Below, piece after piece: positions 19,364 to 28,046 of a DNA stretch of 64,000 bases. Positions within the stretch are counted from its first letter, which is position 1. Each line of letters opens with the position of its first letter. A program made the position numbers and the translations under genes. The notes below the pieces were generated by a model. The model saw nothing but the letters and a program-made list of their open reading frames with translations, was not told the origin of the DNA and made no database searches. This DNA comes from Sphingomonas sp. Leaf10 (GTDB taxonomy: Bacteria; Pseudomonadota; Alphaproteobacteria; Sphingomonadales; Sphingomonadaceae), in NCBI RefSeq assembly GCF_001421245.1, contig NZ_LMKE01000011.1, positions 48,638-112,637 of the forward strand. The letters run 5' to 3'.

Positions 19364-20461
19364 ATGTCGGCAGCCATGCTACCGCTGGTCAAAGTCCATC
19401 TGCCGGAGCGGGCCCAACTCATGCCTGCCCTCGAACATGTCCTGTACAGCGGGATGATTGGTGAGGGCGAAGCCGTGTACGCGTTCGAGCGCAGGTTTGC
19501 CGAGCAGTTCGACCTGCCTAACGTATTGGCCATGTCGAGCGGCACCGCGGCGTTGCATGTTGCGCTGCTGGAATGCTGCGTACAGCCGGGTGACGAAGTC
19601 ATCACGACGTCGATGACGGCGGAACCGACCAATACTACGATCCTGCAGGTTGGTGCCGTTCCTGTCTTCGCTGATGTCGATCCCGAAACCGGCAATCTCG
19701 ATCCGGCGTCGGTCGAGGCTGCGATTACCGATCGGACCCGTGCGATCCTGGTCGTGCATTATGCCGGCTATCCGGTGCCTTTGGCGGATATTCGCGCGAT
19801 TGCCGATCGCAAGGGCGTGACCCTGATCGAGGATTGCGCCCATGCCTTGGGAGCACGCTACCGCAACGCCGCTATTGGGACGGTTGGCGAGGCCGCGATA
19901 TTCTCGTTTCAGGCGATCAAGCACATGACGACCGTGGACGGCGGGATGCTGGTGCTGCGCAATGCCTCGCACATGCGCTCCGCCCGCAAGCTGCGCTGGT
20001 TCGGCTTGGAAAAGGGGGTGCCCCGGACCGAAGTCGACATCTCGCGTGCCGGCTACAAGTACAATATGAACAACGTCACCGCCACGGTCGGCCTGGCGCA
20101 GCTCGATGTGATCGGTCCCGCCATCGCCCGGCACATCGACAATGGGCGTTTCTTTGATGCCGAACTGGCGGGAATTCCCGGGCTATCGGTCGTACCGATC
20201 GAGAATGGCAGCGAGCCTAGCTACTGGCTCTACACCTTGCTGGCGGATGATTCCGACGCCGTCGAACGCTGTATGGCCGGCATTGGCGTGATGGCGTCGA
20301 AGCTGCATCGGCCCAATCACTTCCATTCGGTATTTGCACCCTATCGTCGTGACTTGCCCGGTCTGGAAACCTTCTATCGCCGTCTTGTGCACTTGCCGTG
20401 CGGGTGGTGGGTAAGCGACGACGACCGGGAACGCATCGTGACGGCACTGCGCAAGGGATAG
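19364..20461 (+). CDS. DegT/DnrJ/EryC1 aminotransferase (intact)
   Basis: A PLP-dependent nucleotide-sugar aminotransferase of about 365 aa. SSGTAALHVALLE binds the PLP phosphate, EDCAHALGARY carries the Asp that contacts the pyridine N, and IFSFQAIKHMTTVDGGML carries the Schiff-base Lys. The C-terminus PCGWWVSDDDRERIV is typical. ATG 19364 has AGAAGG 4 nt upstream; ATG 19349, five codons earlier, overlaps the GNAT stop and is equally possible. It likely aminates the 4-keto sugar produced by the dehydratase at 21660. It is followed 4 bp later by a degenerate paralogue. Confidence 0.9.
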   Translation: MSAAMLPLVKVHLPERAQLMPALEHVLYSGMIGEGEAVYAFERRFAEQFDLPNVLAMSSGTAALHVALLECCVQPGDEVITTSMTAEPTNTTILQVGAVPVFADVDPETGNLDPASVEAAITDRTRAILVVHYAGYPVPLADIRAIADRKGVTLIEDCAHALGARYRNAAIGTVGEAAIFSFQAIKHMTTVDGGMLVLRNASHMRSARKLRWFGLEKGVPRTEVDISRAGYKYNMNNVTATVGLAQLDVIGPAIARHIDNGRFFDAELAGIPGLSVVPIENGSEPSYWLYTLLADDSDAVERCMAGIGVMASKLHRPNHFHSVFAPYRRDLPGLETFYRRLVHLPCGWWVSDDDRERIVTALRKG

Positions 20462-20465
20462 ATCG

Positions 20466-21578
20466 ATGTCTATTCCCCTGTTCGATTGCCGGGTCGATCC
20501 GGCACGGCTTGCCGCCCTTGATCCGCTATGGCGTTCGGGGGCGCTCGCCGCCGGGCCTGCTGTTGCCGCGCTGGAAACGCGGTTGAGCGTCAGGTTAGAC
20601 GATCGTCCGGTCGTCGCGACCAGTGACATGACTCAGGCCCTATGCCTTGCATTGCGACTTGCCGGCGTCGGCGCGGGCGACGAGGTGGTGACCCTCGCAC
20701 TGAACTGCATGTCGTCGAACAGTGCGATCGCGATGGTCGGCGCGGTGCCGGTCTGGGTCGATGTTGATCCGCGCACCACCACCGTCGACCTTGACGACCT
20801 TGCCGCCTGCATCGGACCCAGGACGCGGGCGGTGGTGGTCTACCACGTGGCGGGTTATGTCGGTGATCTCATGGCACTCAGGCAATTGTGCCACGACGCC
20901 GGACTGCCGTTGATCGAGGATGCGAACAATGCGCTGGGAGCGCAATGGAACGGCCGGCCGGCCGGGACCTTCGGCGATCAGGCGATCCTGTCTTTCTATC
21001 CCAACCGTCAACTGAGCGGTATCGAGGGGGGCGCGATCGTGTGCCGTCCACAGGATGCCGATCGGGCGCGGCGGCTGCGGCGGTTCGGTATCGATACTGC
21101 GCGGTTCCGTACTGCCGATGGCGAAATCGACCCGATGCTGGATGTATCCGAAATCGGGGTTTCGGCATCGCTGCCGCACGTCAACGCGACCCTAGCGTTG
21201 CAAGGTTGTGACGATCTGGACGAACGTGTCGGGAAGAACCGTCGAAACGTGACACAGCTTCGTACGGCGCTGGCGGATGTAGCCGACCTGCAGTTCGTGG
21301 AAGAGGTGCCGGGCGCGAGCAATGTCTTTTGGGTGGCGCTGGTACGCAGCCAGCGCCGCGATGCATTGATGAACCGGTTGAAGGCTGCCGGTGTCCAATG
21401 CTCTCGCCTGCATCAGCGCAATGACCGGTATAGCGGTTTCGGCGCGATCACGCGCAATCTGCCAGGTACCGATCTCATGGAGCGCGAGATGTTCGCGCTT
21501 CCGGCAGGTTGGTGGTTATCTCAGGATGATCTGGCTCGGATCGTGGACGTGGTTCGCGCAGATGCTATGGGACGGTAA
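20466..21578 (+). CDS. DegT-family PLP-fold protein lacking the catalytic Lys
   Basis: The 370-aa protein aligns end to end with the upstream aminotransferase: GDEVVTLALNCMSSNSAIAMVGAVPVWVDVD, YHVAGYVGDL, LIEDANNALGAQW, ALPAGWWLSQDD. At the Schiff-base position it reads ILSFYPNRQLSGIEGG, so the expected Lys is Arg (codon cgt). The phosphate-binding SGTAAL is SDMTQAL and the usual EDCAHA is EDANNA. It is therefore probably not an active transaminase. Options are a dehydratase-like variant (ColD uses His at this site), a regulatory heterodimer partner, or a structural pseudoenzyme. The frame is intact and sits between two pathway genes, which argues for retained function. Confidence 0.85.
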   Translation: MSIPLFDCRVDPARLAALDPLWRSGALAAGPAVAALETRLSVRLDDRPVVATSDMTQALCLALRLAGVGAGDEVVTLALNCMSSNSAIAMVGAVPVWVDVDPRTTTVDLDDLAACIGPRTRAVVVYHVAGYVGDLMALRQLCHDAGLPLIEDANNALGAQWNGRPAGTFGDQAILSFYPNRQLSGIEGGAIVCRPQDADRARRLRRFGIDTARFRTADGEIDPMLDVSEIGVSASLPHVNATLALQGCDDLDERVGKNRRNVTQLRTALADVADLQFVEEVPGASNVFWVALVRSQRRDALMNRLKAAGVQCSRLHQRNDRYSGFGAITRNLPGTDLMEREMFALPAGWWLSQDDLARIVDVVRADAMGR

Positions 21579-21659
21579 CGATCCGCCTGATACCAGGGCG
21601 GAAACGCATCATGAATCTATCGAATAGATGCTGTGGAAATACAGCAAGGGGAACAGAAT

Positions 21660-22670
21660 ATGCTCGACGGCAAGACGCTGATGATCACCGGTGGAACCGG
21701 ATCGTTCGGTACCACCGTGCTCAGCCGTTTCATCGAAACGGGAGTGCGCCAGATCATTGTTTTCTCGCGCGACGAGAAGAAGCAGGAAGATCTTCGGATC
21801 GCGTTGAAAAGTTCCAAGGTGAAGTTCGTCATTGGCGATACGCGCGATCCGCAGTCGATCAATACGGCGATGCGTGGCGTTGACTATGTGTTCCACGCCG
21901 CGGCATTGAAGCAAGTGCCATCGTGCGAATTCTACCCGATGGAAGCGGTGCGCACCAATGTGAACGGCACTGACAACGTCATCCGCGCGGCGATTGAAAA
22001 TCGTGTGAAGCGAGTTGTCCTGCTGAGCACTGATAAGGCGGTTTATCCCATCAACGCCATGGGCATCTCCAAGGCTATGGCGGAAAAGGTGCTAGTGTCG
22101 CACGCCAGGGTGCTGGGCCCTGATGGTCCGGTATTGTGCGCGACACGTTACGGAAACGTTATGGCGTCGCGTGGGTCGGTCATCCCGCTGTTCATCGAAA
22201 AGTTGAAGAGCGGTCAGCCGATGATGATCACCGATCCTGCTATGACCCGTTTCATGATGTCGCTTGAAGATTCGGTTGATCTGGTTCTGCACGCATTCCA
22301 GAACGGTCAGCAGGGCGATATTTTCGTCCAGAAGGCGCCCGCCTGCACTATCGAAACATTGTCGATCGCAATCAGCGAGTTGTTTGGTGTGCCGTTGAAC
22401 ACTGGCATTCTGGGTACTCGCCACGGCGAAAAACTGTATGAAACACTAGTTTCCCGTGAAGAAATGGCCAAGGCCGATGATATGGGCCGGTATTGGCGCG
22501 TGCCGGCGGACAATCGCGATCTTAACTACGAACTGTTCATTTCCGAAGGGTCTCAGGAAATGAACCAAGTAGACGATTACACGTCGCACAATACCGAGCG
22601 ATTGAATGTAGAGGAAACTAAGCAGTTGCTTCTAACGCTTTCCTATGTGCAGTCTGAGCTTGGTAACTGA
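21660..22670 (+). CDS. UDP-GlcNAc inverting 4,6-dehydratase, CapE/FnlA/WbjB-like
   Basis: The 336-aa extended SDR has an NAD motif TGGTGSFGTTVLSRF near the N-terminus, FHAAALKQVPSCE, and LLSTDKAVYPINAMGISK. The TDK dyad is present, but the classical catalytic Tyr of FlaA1/PseB (NLYG) is Met (NAMG). From memory this is a feature of the CapE/FnlA/WbjB branch, whose C-terminus also carries SHNTERLNVEE as seen here. Its product should be a 2-acetamido-2,6-dideoxy-L-arabino-4-hexulose. CapF/CapG partners are absent; an aminotransferase and GNAT lie upstream instead. ATG 21660 has AAGGGG about 9 nt upstream. Confidence 0.88.
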   Translation: MLDGKTLMITGGTGSFGTTVLSRFIETGVRQIIVFSRDEKKQEDLRIALKSSKVKFVIGDTRDPQSINTAMRGVDYVFHAAALKQVPSCEFYPMEAVRTNVNGTDNVIRAAIENRVKRVVLLSTDKAVYPINAMGISKAMAEKVLVSHARVLGPDGPVLCATRYGNVMASRGSVIPLFIEKLKSGQPMMITDPAMTRFMMSLEDSVDLVLHAFQNGQQGDIFVQKAPACTIETLSIAISELFGVPLNTGILGTRHGEKLYETLVSREEMAKADDMGRYWRVPADNRDLNYELFISEGSQEMNQVDDYTSHNTERLNVEETKQLLLTLSYVQSELGN

Positions 22671-22700
22671 TCGCAAATTTGCCGAAGGATCAGTATAACC

Positions 22701-24230
22701 ATGTCAATCTTGCGCAACCCTGCTGTTTCGGGGATCGGCGCGCTGGCCGATTTCTTCTCGCTATTTGCGGGAAGGATCGGGGGTATACTGGTTACTTTTG
22801 TTTTCATTCCACAGTTTAGTCGCTTGTTGGGTGATGACGTATTTGGTTCAGTTGCAGTCGTTTTGTCGTTACAGGCATTCTTCCTCGTATCCGATCTTGG
22901 GCTTGCAACGCTTATTAGTCGTGACACAGCGATCGCGCGAGGAAACGCTATTGCCCTGACTGCTGTAGTATGGATGCGTCGACGGGCCGAGGCGATATTG
23001 TTGATACTGGCCTCGTGTGTCGCTGCCATTGCGCTGATGATACCGATGTTGGCGGGTGCGGCATCGCCATGGTCCCTATCGGTGGGGGCAAACGTAGCGA
23101 TGATCGCGTTGCTGATCCTGGCACTGATCGTGACGAACGTGGCGCAACTAAGTCTCAATTCGCTTGGTCTCTATCGGATGAGTGCGGCGACGGCCGTGAT
23201 CGGTGCCGTAGTGCGCGGTGCCGCCACAGTGGCGGTGTTGCGCTATTCCCCGACCTTTTCCGCCTTTCTCCAGGTGCAGCTCGGCGTAGCGGTTATTCAT
23301 TTTGCGGCCGTGCGCTGGCTTGTCGAACGACAATGTGGTCCGCTGATCGGACGGGAGCCGTTGTTGCACCGCGATGCAGTGCTGGATCTTTTGCGTCGAT
23401 GCGTGCCGCTTACAGTATATACGCTGGCGTCCGCTGCTGCGGTCAATCTGGATAAGACGATCGTTAGTGGGTTCATTTCGCTAGAAAGCGCTGGAACATA
23501 TTTTCTGGCGACGACCTATGCTCTCGTGCCGGTGGCGGTCTTGTCGGGGCCAATAAACAGTTATTTCGCTCCCCGTGTAGCACATGCGCGACATGCTGGT
23601 GATAGACTGGTCGAGCACCGCCTAGCGTTAATATTTCAGCTGGTGTTGATGTGCATGGTTATTGGACCATCACTTGGTCTAATGTTCCAAATGGCGGATT
23701 GGCTGAATTTGTGGATGCATGATGCTACCAAGGCGGCGCGTGTCATGGAAGTTGCTCCCATCTTGCTGGCGGCGGGGGCGCTGTCCGGGACAGGTTATTA
23801 TCCCACTACCTATCTGATCGCTGCAGGGGACAACGACTATCTGGCTCGGCTGTCCTTGGTTTGTGGAGTCAGCGTTCTGGTCGCGGCGGTCATATTCGCA
23901 TCGCGGGATGACCTGACCGGACTGGCATGGAGCTATTTCGCCTTTTATGCGGCGGGTTTCGCTGGATTGTGGGTTCGCATGACTTGTCTCCCCGGCGGCA
24001 GGCCGCTCGTCCGAGTCCTGATCATCGCCTATACGATACCGACAGTCGTGGTGGCGGTTGGCTATTGGGCGGCCACCCGTTTGATCGGTACAATCGTGTC
24101 CGATGTCGTGCGATTGTTACTGCCGATGACGATCGGATCGGTACTCGGGATGATAGCGGCTGCTGTCGTGTTTTACATATGGTCGCGTCGTACTGCTGTC
24201 CGCGAACCTTCTTTTGGGACTATCCAGTGA
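22701..24230 (+). CDS. Wzx-type oligosaccharide flippase
   Basis: The 509-aa integral membrane protein has about 12-14 hydrophobic helices across its length. The N-terminus (IGALADFFSLFAGRIGGILVTFVFIPQFSRLLGDDVFG) matches the opening helices of the MOP/polysaccharide transporter family. It should flip undecaprenyl-PP-linked repeat units to the periplasmic face for polymerisation by the Wzy-like protein downstream. Its stop overlaps the GTG of the next glycosyltransferase. Confidence 0.88.
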   Translation: MSILRNPAVSGIGALADFFSLFAGRIGGILVTFVFIPQFSRLLGDDVFGSVAVVLSLQAFFLVSDLGLATLISRDTAIARGNAIALTAVVWMRRRAEAILLILASCVAAIALMIPMLAGAASPWSLSVGANVAMIALLILALIVTNVAQLSLNSLGLYRMSAATAVIGAVVRGAATVAVLRYSPTFSAFLQVQLGVAVIHFAAVRWLVERQCGPLIGREPLLHRDAVLDLLRRCVPLTVYTLASAAAVNLDKTIVSGFISLESAGTYFLATTYALVPVAVLSGPINSYFAPRVAHARHAGDRLVEHRLALIFQLVLMCMVIGPSLGLMFQMADWLNLWMHDATKAARVMEVAPILLAAGALSGTGYYPTTYLIAAGDNDYLARLSLVCGVSVLVAAVIFASRDDLTGLAWSYFAFYAAGFAGLWVRMTCLPGGRPLVRVLIIAYTIPTVVVAVGYWAATRLIGTIVSDVVRLLLPMTIGSVLGMIAAAVVFYIWSRRTAVREPSFGTIQ

Positions 24231-25396
24231 CTTTGCTCTCTATCGTCATTCCTTCGCACAACCGACAGATTTATGCCGCGATCGCTGTGCGAAAGATCGT
24301 CGAGATACTGTCTGATGCGCAGGTCATCGTCAGCGATACGAGTACGGACGAAAGTCTACGCGACATGCTGCCGGCGAATGTCGAATATGTACGGCCGGGA
24401 CGTCCGATGGATGTCGTTTCGCATTTCGAATTCGCGCTGGCCCGCGCACATGGACGATACGTGATGTTTCTGGGTGACGACGACTGCGTCGGACCAGGTC
24501 TCGAGCAAATCGTGCGCTGGGCGGATCGTCACGATGTGGATGCGGTCGTCAGCTACGGAAAATCCTTCATCGCCAATTATTTCTGGCCTGGTATCCGCTC
24601 GCGTTTTTATGGCGATGGCTATGCCAGCAAGCTCTTCGTGCATCCGTTCACCGGTGAGGCGCGACGGATTGATCCGATCGCGGCGCTGCGCGACGCTTTG
24701 CACAATTTGGGCCAAGGACTGGGCGCGATGCCCCGCGTCTATCATGGATTGGCATCGCGGGCGTTAATCGACCGGGTGCGCGACCGGTTCGGAACGCTTT
24801 TCAGTGGCGTCACGCCCGATATTTCCAGCGCGGCGATGCTGAGCGGACTTGCTCGCAATGTCTGGCAGGTAGACTATCCCTTTTCCCTGCCGGGTGGATC
24901 GCCGGCAAGTACGGCCGGCACAGGCGCGGCGGGAACCGACATGACGTCGCTGACCCAGCATCCCCACACCGCCGCTTTCAGCGACTTGCGGTGGGATCCG
25001 CTGATCCCGGAATATTACGCACCCTACATCGTGTGGGCCTATTCGCTGAAACAGGCAGCCGACCGACTTGATCGTTCCGACCTGTCGCCCAACCTTGCCT
25101 ATCTCTATGCCGTGTCGTTGTTACGGCATCGTAGGCAGCGCGACCGGATCATCCAGTCGCTGCGTTGCGCGCGTACGGCATCGGGCGGGATCGGACTTCC
25201 TGCAGTCGGATTGCAGATTGTTCGCGAACTTGGCCTACAAGGGAAGCGAATTGCAAACCGGCTTGCATCGCCCGGGCCTGGAGGGCGTGCGCAACAATTT
25301 GGCAACCTTCCAGATATAGGGGTCGCATATGACAGGTTGCAGCAGTATATTACCGATACGGGCATTATTATTAAATTGCCCAATGCGGCTATATGA
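24227..25396 (+). CDS. GT2-family glycosyltransferase
   Basis: The 389-aa protein starts with LLSIVIPSHNR, the usual GT-A opening. ARAHGRYVMFLGDDDCVGPG holds the DxD metal-binding motif (residues ~75-95). The C-terminal half is unlike common GT2 proteins. The GTG start is chosen because it overlaps the flippase stop codon and homology begins there; the open frame extends 300 bp further into the flippase gene. Donor and acceptor cannot be told. Confidence 0.85.
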   Translation: MTLLSIVIPSHNRQIYAAIAVRKIVEILSDAQVIVSDTSTDESLRDMLPANVEYVRPGRPMDVVSHFEFALARAHGRYVMFLGDDDCVGPGLEQIVRWADRHDVDAVVSYGKSFIANYFWPGIRSRFYGDGYASKLFVHPFTGEARRIDPIAALRDALHNLGQGLGAMPRVYHGLASRALIDRVRDRFGTLFSGVTPDISSAAMLSGLARNVWQVDYPFSLPGGSPASTAGTGAAGTDMTSLTQHPHTAAFSDLRWDPLIPEYYAPYIVWAYSLKQAADRLDRSDLSPNLAYLYAVSLLRHRRQRDRIIQSLRCARTASGGIGLPAVGLQIVRELGLQGKRIANRLASPGPGGRAQQFGNLPDIGVAYDRLQQYITDTGIIIKLPNAAI

Positions 25397-25880
25397 ATTG
25401 TTCGTTGGAATATACCTGAATAGTATTAAGTTATTTTAATATAAAGGCGCTGCTATCCTGTTCTATATTAAGGATGATGCCGGGATTATGTAATATGCTA
25501 TCGCTCTTGGTGGAGCGGGATAAGCGGATAAATCCGATTAGGCCGAACAATAGTGGTAGGCCGCTGGTGGATAACCGAAGAATATATTAGGCACTATTGG
25601 TTTCGTAAACCGCAATAGGCTGCGCTGCCGAGATGCTCCCGGTGCCTACGGTCTTGCAAGACGCTTTGTAATCGGTGGAAGTACCAGGGAAAGAGGCGGC
25701 CACCCGAATGGCGGACTGGCTGCCGAGGTCAGGATGCTGGCCGATCCTGAGCGGCTCGGATACTGCCGGCGGGACCAGATCGAGCGCCCGTTCAACAAAT
25801 TGAAGGGTGGCGCCGCCCGAGGCACCATGCAACGCAGTCGCATTGTGCCAATCCGCTTTGGACACTACACGTCAGCCAGT
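25397..25880. other. Gene-poor AT-rich gap with possible transposase relict
   Basis: The first ~160 bp is AT-rich with no gene seen. From about 25734 the frame leading into the next gene reads CRRDQIERPFNKLK, which resembles the C-terminal (R.)RN.IER.F..LK block of IS5-family transposases, but it is not preceded by the rest of such a protein. I read it as a possible relict. The promoter of the downstream ligase/polymerase gene may also lie here. Confidence 0.35.
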
Positions 25881-27248
25881 ATGTCCACGCATCGTCGATC
25901 CGGCCGTTGGGCCAATCTCAGCCTTTCTTTTTTCCTGCTATGCGCGCTTCTGCTCGTCCTGATGTTGATGGGGGGGGCATCGCGTGCGGACGCCATGGGG
26001 CAGGTCGTGGTGCGTGGTACCACATGGCTTCTCGTGATCCTCTGCATTTTGTTCGGATCACCGCCGGATATGCGTCAGGTGCGTCCCGTCGCGATGTTGC
26101 TGCTCGCCGCGTTCGTGTTGGTCCTTGTGCAACTCGTGCCGCTACCGCCAAGTGTCTGGCAGATGCTTCCGGGCCGCGCGAACTTAGGCGGTATCATCGA
26201 TCCACTGTCTTGGCGGCCGTTGGCGATCGTACCTGGCGCTGCATGGAATGCGGCGTCATCGTTGATCGTGCCATTCGCCGTTCTGTTGTTTCTGGCTGGT
26301 ATGGAACCGCGTGAACGAGCCTGGCTGCCCGGCATTCTGCTCGGCCTGGCCGCTTTTTCCATGATCATCGGATTGCTGCAATTTTCCGGAGCCGGTTTTG
26401 CCAACCCGTTCATCAACGACACGCCAGGGCAGGTCGCCGGCATGTTTGCTAACCGCAATCATTTTGCGTTGTTTCTGGCATTGGGTTGCCTGATCGCACC
26501 GACATGGGCGTTCGGTAACAGTCGACCTGGTTGGCGAATTCCGATCGCGCTTGGCCTTCTCATCCTGTTTGCAATGACGATATTGGCCAGTGGTTCGCGT
26601 GCCGGCATATTGGTTGGTGTTCCGGGCATCGGTATCGGGCTGTTCATGGCCCGTAATGGTATTCGACGGATGTTGCGTCACGCTCCACGCTGGATGTTCC
26701 CGGCGATACTAGTTGGAGTGGTCGCATTGATTGCGATATTCATACTATTGCTGGTCGCTGCGGATCGGGCGGTTTCGATTGACCGCGCATTTGCGCTGGA
26801 CCGGGCGGAGGATATGCGAACGCGTGGCTTGCCGACAGTGCTTGCGATGGTGTCCCTCTATTTTCCGGCCGGATCAGGATTTGGTGGGTTCGACCCTATG
26901 TTCCGCATGCACGAACCGTTTGAATTGCTGAAGCCGACCTATTTCAATCACGCTCATAATGATTTTCTCGAAATCGCGCTGGACGGCGGCCTTCCCGGCG
27001 TGCTGTTGCTCGCGGCGGCGATCGGATGGTGGCTAATTGCCAGTATTCGTGCCTGGCGCGGCGACACAAGCTATGCGACGGCACGGTTGGGATCGGCGCT
27101 GTTGCTGCTGATCTTCATGGCCAGCATGTTGGATTATCCGGCTCGTACGCCTATGATGATGGCCGTGATCGTCATCGCCGCATCGTGGTTGAACGCTTCT
27201 GCCGATTTCCGAGCCAAAACGGCGGCACGCGTCGACCGCCTTGCCTGA
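25881..27248 (+). CDS. Wzy/O-antigen ligase-family membrane protein
   Basis: The 455-aa polytopic protein has about 11 predicted helices. The Wzy_C (PF04932) hallmark region is near residues ~190-260: FANRNHFALFLALGCL, then LASGSRAGILVGVPGIG. A large periplasmic loop contains FNHAHNDFLEIALDGGLPG, the conserved His segment of polymerases and ligases. It probably polymerises the repeat units flipped by the Wzx protein. ATG 25881 is chosen because the preceding 49 codons are not membrane-like and may be a transposase relict. Confidence 0.85.
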   Translation: MSTHRRSGRWANLSLSFFLLCALLLVLMLMGGASRADAMGQVVVRGTTWLLVILCILFGSPPDMRQVRPVAMLLLAAFVLVLVQLVPLPPSVWQMLPGRANLGGIIDPLSWRPLAIVPGAAWNAASSLIVPFAVLLFLAGMEPRERAWLPGILLGLAAFSMIIGLLQFSGAGFANPFINDTPGQVAGMFANRNHFALFLALGCLIAPTWAFGNSRPGWRIPIALGLLILFAMTILASGSRAGILVGVPGIGIGLFMARNGIRRMLRHAPRWMFPAILVGVVALIAIFILLLVAADRAVSIDRAFALDRAEDMRTRGLPTVLAMVSLYFPAGSGFGGFDPMFRMHEPFELLKPTYFNHAHNDFLEIALDGGLPGVLLLAAAIGWWLIASIRAWRGDTSYATARLGSALLLLIFMASMLDYPARTPMMMAVIVIAASWLNASADFRAKTAARVDRLA

Positions 27249-27322
27249 CCGCCAGCTTTACCTAGCCAAAGGCAGCAACTATAGGCTGCCGACTTCCTAT
27301 CGATCGTGGATTATCCAAGCGC

Positions 27323-28033
27323 ATGCGCAAGCTTTGTATTGCTTTCCTGATTGCGGGAGCCCTTGCAGGATGCGCCGGCCGTCAGCAGCTCACGTCGACT
27401 GAGCGACTGACCGTCGTGAATGGCACTGCCATCCTGCCCGCGCCAGATCGCGGAGATCTGACTGCAGCGGATCGCCCGGCGTTGATTGGGCCACTCGACA
27501 CAATCCAAGTCGACGTGTTCAATATTCCCGATCTGAGCCGTGAGATGCAGGTGGATGCGAGTGGCCGTATCGCCATGCCGCTGGCCGGGACGATCGATGC
27601 CCGCGGTCGGACCGCGGACGAACTGGCGCAATTGATCGAAGCAGCCCTGCGTGCGCGTTATGTTCGAAACCCTGAGGTGACAGTCAATATAAAAAGCTCG
27701 GTCAGCCAGGTCGTGACCATTGACGGACAAGTTGCGGAGCCGGGCCTGTACCCGGTCACAAACCAGATGACGTTGCTGCGCGTCATTGCATCCGCGCGGG
27801 GTTTGTCCGAATTTGCACGGCAGGACGACGTTGTCATCCTGCGTACCGTGGGCAGTCAGCGTATGGCTGGCTTGTACAATATCGATGCTATTCGGCGCGG
27901 TGCTTATGACGACCCACCGGTCTATGCAAACGACGTCGTCATCGTCGGAGATTCACCGCAGCGACGCCTGTTCCGTGATTTTGTTTCTGTGTCCCCGCTA
28001 CTCGCAGCTCCGCTGATCGCGGTCCTGCAATAA
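27323..28033 (+). CDS. Wza/GelD-like polysaccharide export lipoprotein
   Basis: The 236-aa protein begins with a lipoprotein signal (MRKLCIAFLIAGALAGC, lipobox LAGC, Cys ~17). A polysaccharide biosynthesis/export domain follows (LDTIQVDVFNIPDLSREMQVDASGRIAMPLAGTIDARGRT), then a SLBB-like segment (VTIDGQVAEPGLYPVTNQMTLLRVI). It should form the outer-membrane export channel. It is shorter than enterobacterial Wza. The BY-kinase gene starts 13 bp downstream. Confidence 0.92.
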   Translation: MRKLCIAFLIAGALAGCAGRQQLTSTERLTVVNGTAILPAPDRGDLTAADRPALIGPLDTIQVDVFNIPDLSREMQVDASGRIAMPLAGTIDARGRTADELAQLIEAALRARYVRNPEVTVNIKSSVSQVVTIDGQVAEPGLYPVTNQMTLLRVIASARGLSEFARQDDVVILRTVGSQRMAGLYNIDAIRRGAYDDPPVYANDVVIVGDSPQRRLFRDFVSVSPLLAAPLIAVLQ

Positions 28034-28046
28034 GGCCCTTCTCGAC

